Positions 34,928 through 43,168 of a stretch of 64,000 nt of DNA are shown here, piece by piece (position 1 is the stretch's first letter; each line of letters opens with the position of its first letter). Below the pieces are notes generated by a model. The model did not search any database, was not told the DNA's origin, and worked only from the letters and a program-made list of their open reading frames with translations. A program made the translations under genes and the position numbers. This DNA comes from Desertivirga brevis (GTDB lineage Bacteria; Bacteroidota; Bacteroidia; Sphingobacteriales; Sphingobacteriaceae): contig NZ_JAFEWF010000001.1 in the NCBI RefSeq assembly GCF_017355835.1, positions 1,674,001 to 1,738,000 of the forward strand. Direction: 5' to 3'.

Positions 34928-37906
34928 CTATAATTCCATCTTAACCCCAAGTGTAAATGTTCGCGGAATTGGAAGTCCATAACCCGTGTCATAACCAGTG
35001 TAGTCTACCAGTTCAGGATCGCGGCCTGAATATTTACTGAGTGTGAAGACGTTATTAAGCGTAGTATAGATATACAGGTTCTGCAGTTTCATCCGTGAGC
35101 GAGCAGCCTTAGTTAGATCATAACCTATAGAAAGGCTGCGCAACTTCAGGAATGAGGCATCTTCCATAAAGAGATTCTGGTCTACCCGATAAGGTAATAC
35201 CGTGCTCCAGGGGTTGTATAGAGGATATTTGCTGTAGTCACCTGTTTTTTCCCAGAAAGTGATCTCCTTAACGGAATTAATATTTGACTGTCCCTCCCTG
35301 TTTATGAAATCAAAGCGGTTAGCCATATTTTGATTTATAATGTCCCTTCCCAGGTTATAATAGAAATTGAGGTTTAAGTTCCATTTGCCAAAAGCGAGGG
35401 CATTATCAAAACTTCCATAAAGGATTGGCAGTGCATGCCCCATCATTACTTTATCAGAATTATCAATAGCATTATCACCATTGATGTCTCTCCATCTAGG
35501 ATCTCCACCTTTCAGTGCACTTCCATTAAATTTCATTACCTCGCCGTCTCTAACCGGAACATCTGCATCCGATTCGTATATCCCATCATTCTGCAGTAGC
35601 CAGTACGAATCCAGGGCCTCTCCTACTTTTAGTAGCCTGTTGCCGATCTCTACCTGCTCAACACCCCCTGGCAAAGCTTTTAAACGGTTTCTGTTAACAT
35701 TGAATGATAATGATGAAGACCATGAATTTTTAGGACTTCTTATAATATCCCCTGCCACTATCACGTCAATTCCCTTGTTGCTAACAGACATTCCGCTTTT
35801 GATAAACTCTCTGTAGCCATACTCGGCACCATCGGGCACTCCGAATAACAGGTCCTTTTCTGTTTTAGAGTATAAAGTAGCAGCAAAGCGAAAACGGTTA
35901 TTTAGGATTGCAGTACTTACTGTTCCATTAACCTGATCGGAATAGGCCCATGGAACGCCATATCCAACCCATCCGAAGTTATAAGGGCGGGTAAGGACCG
36001 CGAAGGCATTGTATCCCGGCACCGTAACATTACCCGTATAACCCACGTTGGACATATACTGCGGACCAGCTGCATAATTATCATAGCTATTTAACCTGCC
36101 AATACGGCCTATACCAAACTTAAGATCAAGAGCAGATATTCCTTTAGATTGGCTGAACAACTCATTCTTTAAGTTCCATGCAACCGAAGCTGTTGGAGAA
36201 AAAAACCAACGCTTAGTAGGCTGAGCGTTCGAAGAACCATCAACTCGTAAGGTGGTAGAGAATGAGTACTTGTTTTTTATAGAATAGTCGCCGGTAGTAT
36301 ATGCGGACAACAGATTAGAGCGCGTACGGTCTAAAAAACGAAATACCAGCTCCTTAGGGAAAGCGCGTGGTAAGAGATATTCATTTGGCTTGTTGGGATC
36401 TGAAAAAAGAAGATTTATTTTGATAAAATCTGATGATCCTTTGTAAGCGTAGGCATTATTATATTTATAGGTGTCCCACTGGATAGACTGACCTAACTCT
36501 AAATGTAAGTTATCCCCAGAATCAAATGCTTTGTCGTATTTCGCACTATTGGTTAGCAGGAACCGCTGATTGAATCCGTAATAATTGGAAGCGTAACTGG
36601 TATTTTGCATTAAGGACCTGGAATAGAAAATATCCCGGTAGCCCTCGTTGTAATTTACCGCCAGACGGGAGTCAAACCGAATAGCACCCAAATCTAATCC
36701 CAGGTTGGCATAGCCATCAATTATATTGATTTTATTATCGTCGAATCCCTTATCATAGAGCGATAAATAGTCGCCATAAACCTCCTTATTCGGACTAAGT
36801 GGCGAGCTAAGGTCAGGGAAATAATTAACCTGGGTAAATCGATCCCTCAGGCTCCTGTTCCTGTCCCTTTCCACGCGGTTAGCATTTACCATTGCGGAGA
36901 ACAACAGCCATTTTACAGGGCGCATATTTATGTTAAACCTTGTGCTATAGCGATTAACTGCTGTTTCATCGGCAACTCCCTGGTTCTGGAGATTGCCTAA
37001 GGAAAAGCGGAAATTAGCCCGCCTTGTCCCTCCAGTTATGGAGGCATTGATGGAATAGGACATTGCATTCCGGTAATACAGATCAGACCAGTTTGATGGA
37101 CCAAAATACCCTGCACTTAGTGAATCACTTAAATATACGGGGTACACCTCGTCCTCAGAATTGCGGCCCGTAGCGGTATATAGGTCGTAGAAACGTTGCC
37201 TGAAAGCGTTCTCATAATTACCGTTAATGGTAGTTACTCCGGGTCTGGGGGAGTAGCCTATATAAGAGCTGAAGGTAACACGACGAATGGTATCGGCGAG
37301 TTTTGATTTTAAAAGAATGATCCCATTGGCAGCCTGGGGACCATATACCGCTGTCGCCTCTACATCGGACAGCACTTCTACCGATGCGATGTTATCCATA
37401 TCAATGTTTGAAAGGACATTCGTGGCAGGACCAATCCTGTTGAAATTGTACTGCTGGATATCATAAGCAAAAGGATGCTCGGTTACCAGTGGCATTCCAT
37501 CCAGTATCACTAAAGGTTGCGCGTCGTAGACATGCCTCGGAGAAAGCAAGGGTAGCGCTGAGCCACGAATGAACATGGTTTGATTAGTACCAGGTTCACC
37601 TGATGACTCCTGTACGTTTAAGCCTGCGAACCTTCCTTTTACAAACTGTGGAAGGGTTACTGCAGGAAACAGCGACAAGTTGAATGGTGTAATTGCAGGA
37701 AGTTTTGCCGACATACTGTCTTTGGAAGACGATCGGGAAGCGTGAGCTTTTTTGTACGCGTGTACAGAATCACGAAATGCTATTTTCTTGACAGAGAATA
37801 CATTTCGAGTCTCAGGAGTTCGGATTTTCTTTTCATTTTCGACACCAGATGCCCTGGAAATACCAGCAACTGCAAAAACAGAAAAGGCTAACAATAAGTA
37901 TCGCAT
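34928..37906 (-). CDS. SusC-like TonB-dependent transporter lacking the usual N-terminal domain (pair 2)
   Basis: A 992-residue outer-membrane protein with a signal peptide (about 1-19, ending GISRAS). In place of a CarboxypepD_reg-like domain, residues 20-75 are a charged, low-complexity segment (KKAHASRSSSKDSMSAK), and there is no clear TonB-box-like xEEVVVxGY motif before the plug. The plug is present: FVKGRFAGLNVQESSGEPGT, QPLVILDGMPLVTEHPF and SVEVLSDVEATAVYGPQAAN. The barrel ends RTFTLGVKMEL. It is the first gene of the lipoprotein block and is preceded by a long hairpin after the glutaminase-like gene. It may depend on unusual TonB contact, or serve as a SusC with a different plug-gating mode; this is inference. 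Confidence 0.92.
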   Translation of the reverse strand: MRYLLLAFSVFAVAGISRASGVENEKKIRTPETRNVFSVKKIAFRDSVHAYKKAHASRSSSKDSMSAKLPAITPFNLSLFPAVTLPQFVKGRFAGLNVQESSGEPGTNQTMFIRGSALPLLSPRHVYDAQPLVILDGMPLVTEHPFAYDIQQYNFNRIGPATNVLSNIDMDNIASVEVLSDVEATAVYGPQAANGIILLKSKLADTIRRVTFSSYIGYSPRPGVTTINGNYENAFRQRFYDLYTATGRNSEDEVYPVYLSDSLSAGYFGPSNWSDLYYRNAMSYSINASITGGTRRANFRFSLGNLQNQGVADETAVNRYSTRFNINMRPVKWLLFSAMVNANRVERDRNRSLRDRFTQVNYFPDLSSPLSPNKEVYGDYLSLYDKGFDDNKINIIDGYANLGLDLGAIRFDSRLAVNYNEGYRDIFYSRSLMQNTSYASNYYGFNQRFLLTNSAKYDKAFDSGDNLHLELGQSIQWDTYKYNNAYAYKGSSDFIKINLLFSDPNKPNEYLLPRAFPKELVFRFLDRTRSNLLSAYTTGDYSIKNKYSFSTTLRVDGSSNAQPTKRWFFSPTASVAWNLKNELFSQSKGISALDLKFGIGRIGRLNSYDNYAAGPQYMSNVGYTGNVTVPGYNAFAVLTRPYNFGWVGYGVPWAYSDQVNGTVSTAILNNRFRFAATLYSKTEKDLLFGVPDGAEYGYREFIKSGMSVSNKGIDVIVAGDIIRSPKNSWSSSLSFNVNRNRLKALPGGVEQVEIGNRLLKVGEALDSYWLLQNDGIYESDADVPVRDGEVMKFNGSALKGGDPRWRDINGDNAIDNSDKVMMGHALPILYGSFDNALAFGKWNLNLNFYYNLGRDIINQNMANRFDFINREGQSNINSVKEITFWEKTGDYSKYPLYNPWSTVLPYRVDQNLFMEDASFLKLRSLSIGYDLTKAARSRMKLQNLYIYTTLNNVFTLSKYSGRDPELVDYTGYDTGYGLPIPRTFTLGVKMEL

Positions 37907-38077
37907 AATTAGTGGTTCATAATTTGCATTAGTTAATAGAATACTTTGTAAGAGCTTCCTCTTAAGCTTTAGAATAAAGCGCTCTAAGTGTTGAGATTGG
38001 TTAGTATTTGTTTGATCATAATTAGAATTATTAAGTTAATTGATATTTTTAATGGAAATCTTAAGCCATTATTAGTA

Positions 38078-38122
38078 ATGGAGATCAAAGTGCAGCTTTC
38101 GTAACCGCACTTTGATCTCCAT
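38078..38122. terminator. 16-bp perfect hairpin after the glutaminase-like gene
   Basis: A perfect 16-bp inverted repeat (38078-38093 with 38107-38122) with a 13-nt loop begins 3 nt after the stop codon of the gene ending at 38126. It lacks a clean T-run on either strand, so it may end transcription weakly or protect the 3' end. Confidence 0.65.
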
Positions 38123-38125
38123 CAT

Positions 38126-40567
38126 TTATTTCAGTTTATGCTCAAGCATTTTTATGAAGTAGGCTCCAACTACACTACGGGCAGTAAAGTTCATCCTTCT
38201 GGAGTTTATGGTCCCATGCCAGTCACTCAGTGGCACCCTGTCTGGTGTTTCAAGAGCATACTTATACATGGGGCTTACTAATGCATTAAAATCTTTCGAA
38301 TTATCAGCCAGAGTTGCTGACCAGAGAACCCAATCTGACTTGGTATAAGTCTCGCGACTATCAAGTGGCAGGCCGTAAACGTTCTGTTTGGTTAAATAGA
38401 AGTTCACCTCTTTTTTATAAACTTCTTCAGGGAAAAGGTTCAGATTCAATACTTTATCCCAAACGAGGTTATACTTCTGGCTCCAACTATTTTTCTGGTT
38501 AAACGTAAGCGCATAATGATCACCGGCATCAGCGATGTTCATCCAGCGTATTGCCATATCTTTTGCCAAAGCCTGGTATTTTTTTGCAACATCCTTGTTT
38601 CCAAGCATATCTGCCAGCATAGCGTAGCCACCTAATGCTGTGATAGCTTTGACCGACAAGTTAGCGTTACGTGCGAGGTGGCCAGCAAAGTCATCTGTAG
38701 ATAATTGATTAGCGGGATCGAATCCTTCCTTGCTTAAATAATCTGCCCAAACAGATAAGGTCTCCCAATGTTTCCGTGCGTAATCGGCATTGCCTTCTGC
38801 CTTCGCGATAGCAGCTGCAAGAATTAACATGTTGCCCGATTCTTCTACCGGCATATCCTCTCCATAAGTTTGGCCATTAGCAAGTGGATAAGTACCCAGA
38901 TCATGAGCTGCATAAGGTTTCTTCCAACGACCACTTTCACTGTAGTAGAAAATCCCATTCATCATTCCTTTAAGTAAGTCTGGATTATAAATAAGGAATA
39001 AAGGCGCGGATGGGTAAGTAATGTCCACGGTATTAATAGATCCATTACTAAAGTTCTCTTTTGACAGGAAAAGAATCTCACCTTCGGGACTTTTGGTTAG
39101 CGTGTGCGCTGAAATAGCTTGTCTGTAAACAATTTCGCAAAGCTTCGCATATTGCTCCCCGCCGCTTTTAAGTGCATCATCGTAAAGCTTCTTGTCAAAG
39201 TCGACGCATTTCTTCATGATTGAAGAATACTGTTGTGAGGCAAGAGCAAATTGATTTTCGATGGTTTCAATACCGTTGATATTCCACCATGGCCTCAGGT
39301 TATTTTGAAAATACTGAACGGCGAATATTTCGTCATAGCCGATCATTATATAGTTATCGACCGCAGTTCCTCCCACTGTACCTACCGGAATAATTGTATT
39401 GAGCCTAAGTTTAGCCCCTGTCATTTCGGTAGCTGCGGGGTCTGTGCCCGATATAAAATTGTTTAATGCATCTGCTTCCGTGCTGATACTTTGAACAGCG
39501 TTAGTTTGCTGAGGTACAGCAACATACAGAGAGCCCCAGTCTATCCGGACATCGTCGCCGCTTCTTTTCAGAAGAGGTTGCTCTATAGTGCCTGCTTTTA
39601 GGATATTCAATCCATTTCTCGAATACTCCACTCCTTTTACCGGCTGGAAAGCTGCATGAACCGCGATAGAACTTGATGCTCCGAAGTAAAGCTTTACCTG
39701 GTGCTGTTTGCCATCGTTGGAGCTCACTTTTGTCGAGATATAAGAAACCGGACGGGCCATCAGATCCAGGTCGTCCATCAGTAATGGAGAAGTAAAAGTT
39801 ACGTTAAGGTCGACACCTCCACAGGTAAAACCATAAATAGTTTGGGTAGCATTGAGGTCGATGCTTTTCTGCTTCGCCTCAAGAACTGCGGGGCCTTTAA
39901 TAACAGCTTCCTCTACCAGCCCAAGATCCAGCCATCTTCCTCCTGCTGTGTTCGCAACATGAACTGCAATAATGTTCCTTCCTGTTTTTAATAACTTCTT
40001 ATTAACAGGAATATAAGCAAACCCTTCTGTCCATCCTGTCTTTGTATACGCTGGCTTACCATTGATATAAACCTCAATATTATCGTCGTGATTTAACTTC
40101 AGAAAAACTGGCTTCTCAGTAATCTTATTAAGATCGAAGGTTCTTCTTACCCATATATCGTTGCTTTTCCACTCAGTTCTAACCTGGCCTTTTTCTGATC
40201 CAAAAGGGGCGGGACCACTTTTCCAGGCATTGTCATTAAAACCCAAGCCTTCCCATCCATTAGATGGTTTTGTCTCTGTGTACTGAACGCTATACTCGGC
40301 CTGATCCCCAGCAGGCAGTATTGGAGTATAAATCTTCTCTGCCTTACCCATAAAATTATAGATCTTGCCGTCAACACTTACCATTCCATTTAAAGACTGT
40401 TTAGCCCCGGTCCAATGAGTTGTTGTAGCTGCATTAAGGGTATCACTCCCTGACCAAATACTAAAATAAGGGTGATGGGTAATTAAGGGATAAGCAGGAG
40501 CCTGTCGCTGTTGTGCATATGTACTTGCAGTCAATAGCAAGGCCGCTCCTAAAAATAATCGCTTCAT
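38126..40567 (-). CDS. Glutaminase-A-like family protein (DUF4964/DUF5127/DUF4965/DUF1793) with inserted jelly-roll module
   Basis: An 813-residue exported protein (signal about 1-18, ending STYAQ). The start matches DUF4964 (PAYPLITHHPYFSIWSGSDTLN). Residues about 95-221 are an inserted galactose-binding-like jelly roll (GLGFNDNAWKSGPAPFG, DDNIEVYINGKPAYTK, GRNIIAVHVANTAGGRWLD). The rest carries the DUF5127, DUF4965 and DUF1793 regions, with MIGYDEIFAVQYFQNNLRPW, EDMPVEESGNMLILAAAIAK and NLVWDKVLNLNLFPEEVY, an (alpha/alpha)-barrel-like part. The family is named after fungal glutaminase A, but its members are frequent in PULs, so a glycosidase role is possible. It lies 20 nt after GH2, forming one operon. 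Confidence 0.85.
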   Translation of the reverse strand: MKRLFLGAALLLTASTYAQQRQAPAYPLITHHPYFSIWSGSDTLNAATTTHWTGAKQSLNGMVSVDGKIYNFMGKAEKIYTPILPAGDQAEYSVQYTETKPSNGWEGLGFNDNAWKSGPAPFGSEKGQVRTEWKSNDIWVRRTFDLNKITEKPVFLKLNHDDNIEVYINGKPAYTKTGWTEGFAYIPVNKKLLKTGRNIIAVHVANTAGGRWLDLGLVEEAVIKGPAVLEAKQKSIDLNATQTIYGFTCGGVDLNVTFTSPLLMDDLDLMARPVSYISTKVSSNDGKQHQVKLYFGASSSIAVHAAFQPVKGVEYSRNGLNILKAGTIEQPLLKRSGDDVRIDWGSLYVAVPQQTNAVQSISTEADALNNFISGTDPAATEMTGAKLRLNTIIPVGTVGGTAVDNYIMIGYDEIFAVQYFQNNLRPWWNINGIETIENQFALASQQYSSIMKKCVDFDKKLYDDALKSGGEQYAKLCEIVYRQAISAHTLTKSPEGEILFLSKENFSNGSINTVDITYPSAPLFLIYNPDLLKGMMNGIFYYSESGRWKKPYAAHDLGTYPLANGQTYGEDMPVEESGNMLILAAAIAKAEGNADYARKHWETLSVWADYLSKEGFDPANQLSTDDFAGHLARNANLSVKAITALGGYAMLADMLGNKDVAKKYQALAKDMAIRWMNIADAGDHYALTFNQKNSWSQKYNLVWDKVLNLNLFPEEVYKKEVNFYLTKQNVYGLPLDSRETYTKSDWVLWSATLADNSKDFNALVSPMYKYALETPDRVPLSDWHGTINSRRMNFTARSVVGAYFIKMLEHKLK

Positions 40568-40587
40568 AAATAATCTATCTGTGTGTT

Positions 40588-42855
40588 CTATTTGCGTACT
40601 AGTGAATTCGTACTTTCTTTTTTACTCATTAAAGTAAGGCCAGCATCGATGAACTGTCCTCCTGTGTTTTGATGGCAATGAATGGCTATAACATTTTTAC
40701 CATTTGCCACCAAAGCTTTTTTCGCAGCATCTTCAATCGCTACCAGCGTATATTTAGGTGTGTAACTTTTAATATCCGCGGCTTTAACACCGTTGATGTA
40801 TACCTCACAGTCGTCGTCATGATGAATGCTGAGCATCAACTCGTCTTTGTTGATCCTGGAAAGATCACCAAGGGTAAATTCCTGCCTTAACCAGATATCC
40901 TCTGTGGTCCATTGTGTTCCGATAACAGCTCCAGGGGTTCCCTCTTTTCCAAACCCACCTTTGCCTGACTGCCAGTTTTGATCATTGAAGTCTTTACTGA
41001 ACCAATTACCTGAAGGTTTACTAAAGCTATACTTCCAGATCTTTGCATCACTTTTTGCGTTAGCCAGAATATCTCTCAGGTAAATATTTCCTTTGATTAC
41101 GCGCTCATTCGATGCCCTGATCTTATCTATTGATCCTTTTATTATCTCACGGTCGTAAGTAAGCAGGCCGTTTAGTTCTATCTCCACATCAGTGATCTCG
41201 GTATAGACCGCAGCACTCAGGCCATTATTCGTTTTATATTGAGTGAGGTCGTTTGCAAACTGATCATATAAATTCAGGTAATCCTTTTCATTGTCAATCA
41301 TGATGTAGGTAGGGCCGGTTTTCCAGGTATGACCAGGAATAATGAAACCAATTCCGCCATACTCGCCTACAGCCAGGGTTTGGGTGGCACTTGGAGCAGG
41401 GACATCAGGAGGAGGATAGCTATGAATATCCATCACATCTCCTACACCGTAGTGACTTCCGCCACTAGCCTGATTAACCAGTCTTGTTGGATCTAATTGC
41501 TTTACTTTTTGTACCAGGGCTTGGGTATTATGCTGTGCCTGACTTTCATTGAAAACGACCCAGCTAATTATAGAAGGAGAATTCCAATGGGTTTTAATCA
41601 TACGCGTTAGCTCGGATGAAAATGCTGCAGTATCTACAGGAGGCACATGTTCAGTATATGAGTTTGGAGAAGGCATATCCTGCCATACCATTAAACCTAA
41701 TTTATCTGCCCAGTAATACCACCTGTATGGCTCAACTTTAATATGCTTACGAACCATATTGTAGCCAAATTTCTTGATCATCTCCAGGTCGTAGCGCAAA
41801 GCGGCATCAGTTGGAGCAGTATAACCTCCGTCGGGCCAGAAGCCCTGATCCAATGGACCAAGCTGGAACAGGAATTTGTTATTCAGGAACATCTTTTTGA
41901 TTCCGTTCTCTTCCCCTATCGAGATCTTCCTCATTCCGAAATAGCTGTCAACCGCATCTATGCTTTTAGTACCTTGTTTTAATGAGAGACTTAAGTCATA
42001 CAAGAAAGGGCTATCTGGTGACCAAAGCTTTGCATTTTTAACAGGCACGCTAACCTCTCTATTTGGCTTTACTGTGAGGGTTTGTATAACCTTCCCTTTA
42101 TCTTTTATCTGTACAGCAACATCTAAATCTTGTGCTGGATTATTCGTTTGAACAAGAAGCTTTACTACAGATTTATCTATGTCCGGAACAATTTTCAGGT
42201 CGCTTATACTGGTTCTAGGAACCGGCTCAAGCCAAACTGTTTGCCATATCCCAGTAACAGAGGTGTACATAATTCCTTGTGGATTTAATGTTTGTTTCCC
42301 GCGGGGAAATCCGCCTTTATCGGTTGGATCGTATACCCTAAGTGCAATATCCTGGTTTCCGGCTTCTTTTATCTGTGCTGTAATATCATAACTGAAAGGA
42401 TCATATCCACCAGTATGAACACCGAGGCTTTTTCCGTTTACAAATACTTCTGTTTCGTAATCAACAGCCCCGAAATGCAATAATACCCGTTCACCTTTCC
42501 ATGATGCAGGAATATTGAACTTACGGCGGTACCAAATGCTCTCATGATGTTCCATTACCCCTGAAAGGGCAGATTCAACGGCAAACGGCACAAGGATGGA
42601 ACGTGATAGGTTACCCGCAGGTAAGGCTTCTGTTCTGCTTGAAGCAGGTTGAAACTGCCATAGTCCGTTCAAGCTAAGCCATCTGTTACGGGCAAACTGA
42701 GGGCGAGGGTACTCGCTCAATACATTTTTCGGATCTACATCCTTCGAAAATTTACTCATTAATGCCGCTCTTTTCGGCTGCCATTCCTGGGCAGAGGAAA
42801 TGAGAGGCAAAGAAAGAGTCGCAATAAGAATTAATTTTTTAAAATTCATACGCAT
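40588..42855 (-). CDS. GH2 family glycoside hydrolase with C-terminal jelly-roll module
   Basis: A 755-residue exported enzyme (signal about 1-22, ending LISSAQ). Domains are sugar-binding (about 45-210: RNRWLSLNGLWQFQPA, VFVNGKSLGVHTGGYDPFSY), immunoglobulin-like (about 215-315) and TIM barrel (about 318-600). The acid/base is Glu437 in WVVFNESQ and the nucleophile is probably Glu498 in VGEYGG. An added module at about 600-745 (DFNDQNWQSGKGGFG, EDIWLRQEFTLGD, DDDCEVYINGVKAA, NVIAIHCHQNTGGQFID) is homologous to the inserted module of the next gene. GH2 covers beta-galactosidase, beta-mannosidase, beta-glucuronidase and arabinosidase activities; the exact one is not readable. Starts at 42855 and 42849 are both possible. 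Confidence 0.92.
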   Translation of the reverse strand: MRMNFKKLILIATLSLPLISSAQEWQPKRAALMSKFSKDVDPKNVLSEYPRPQFARNRWLSLNGLWQFQPASSRTEALPAGNLSRSILVPFAVESALSGVMEHHESIWYRRKFNIPASWKGERVLLHFGAVDYETEVFVNGKSLGVHTGGYDPFSYDITAQIKEAGNQDIALRVYDPTDKGGFPRGKQTLNPQGIMYTSVTGIWQTVWLEPVPRTSISDLKIVPDIDKSVVKLLVQTNNPAQDLDVAVQIKDKGKVIQTLTVKPNREVSVPVKNAKLWSPDSPFLYDLSLSLKQGTKSIDAVDSYFGMRKISIGEENGIKKMFLNNKFLFQLGPLDQGFWPDGGYTAPTDAALRYDLEMIKKFGYNMVRKHIKVEPYRWYYWADKLGLMVWQDMPSPNSYTEHVPPVDTAAFSSELTRMIKTHWNSPSIISWVVFNESQAQHNTQALVQKVKQLDPTRLVNQASGGSHYGVGDVMDIHSYPPPDVPAPSATQTLAVGEYGGIGFIIPGHTWKTGPTYIMIDNEKDYLNLYDQFANDLTQYKTNNGLSAAVYTEITDVEIELNGLLTYDREIIKGSIDKIRASNERVIKGNIYLRDILANAKSDAKIWKYSFSKPSGNWFSKDFNDQNWQSGKGGFGKEGTPGAVIGTQWTTEDIWLRQEFTLGDLSRINKDELMLSIHHDDDCEVYINGVKAADIKSYTPKYTLVAIEDAAKKALVANGKNVIAIHCHQNTGGQFIDAGLTLMSKKESTNSLVRK

Positions 42856-42994
42856 TTATTTATTAAGTGGTGTGTTTATAATTTCTCGTGCTTTTTACAG
42901 CTAAAATTGGTTCGTCATTCCTGATGGGGCCCCAGCAACCCATTCTCCCCTCTTTTCTACAGTCCAAATGTCGATAATGTCACCAAGCGAGATT

Positions 42995-43037
42995 TCTCAA
43001 ACTATGGCTCATTTGTCTCATTTTCGGGAGACGGTAT
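42995..43037. promoter_or_regulatory. Candidate regulator-binding cluster (CTCA direct repeats)
   Basis: CTCA occurs at 42996-42999, 43008-43011 and 43017-43020, the last inside TTTGTCTCATTTT. A similar cluster with TTTGTCTCAAATT lies upstream of the GH127 operon. The AraC-type regulator encoded nearby is a candidate binder; this is inference. Confidence 0.35.
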
Positions 43038-43142
43038 TGGTAAATATCAGCGAGGTGGGCTTTAAGAGCATGTTTGAGAGTTTGGATTGAAAAAACAAGC
43101 TTTTTGGATATTTGGAGGGGTATTTAAGAAAGCCTTTTCTAT

Positions 43143-43150
43143 TATATTTG
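43143..43150 (+). promoter_or_regulatory. Possible -7 element of the sensor-kinase promoter
   Basis: TATATTTG fits TAnnTTTG and lies 18 nt before the ATG. No good -33 TTG is found at the proper distance, so confidence is low. Confidence 0.4.
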
Positions 43151-43168
43151 AATCAGCGGAACTGACCA

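Larger units (their letters stand above)
42856..43168. other. 313-nt divergent regulatory region between GH2 and the sensor kinase
   Basis: It contains no coding frame. It holds a cluster of CTCA-type repeats (42995-43037), including GTCTC-8 nt-GAGAC at 43015-43032, and a TATATTTG -7-like element at 43143-43150 just before the kinase gene. It probably contains both divergent promoters and regulator sites. Confidence 0.6.
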
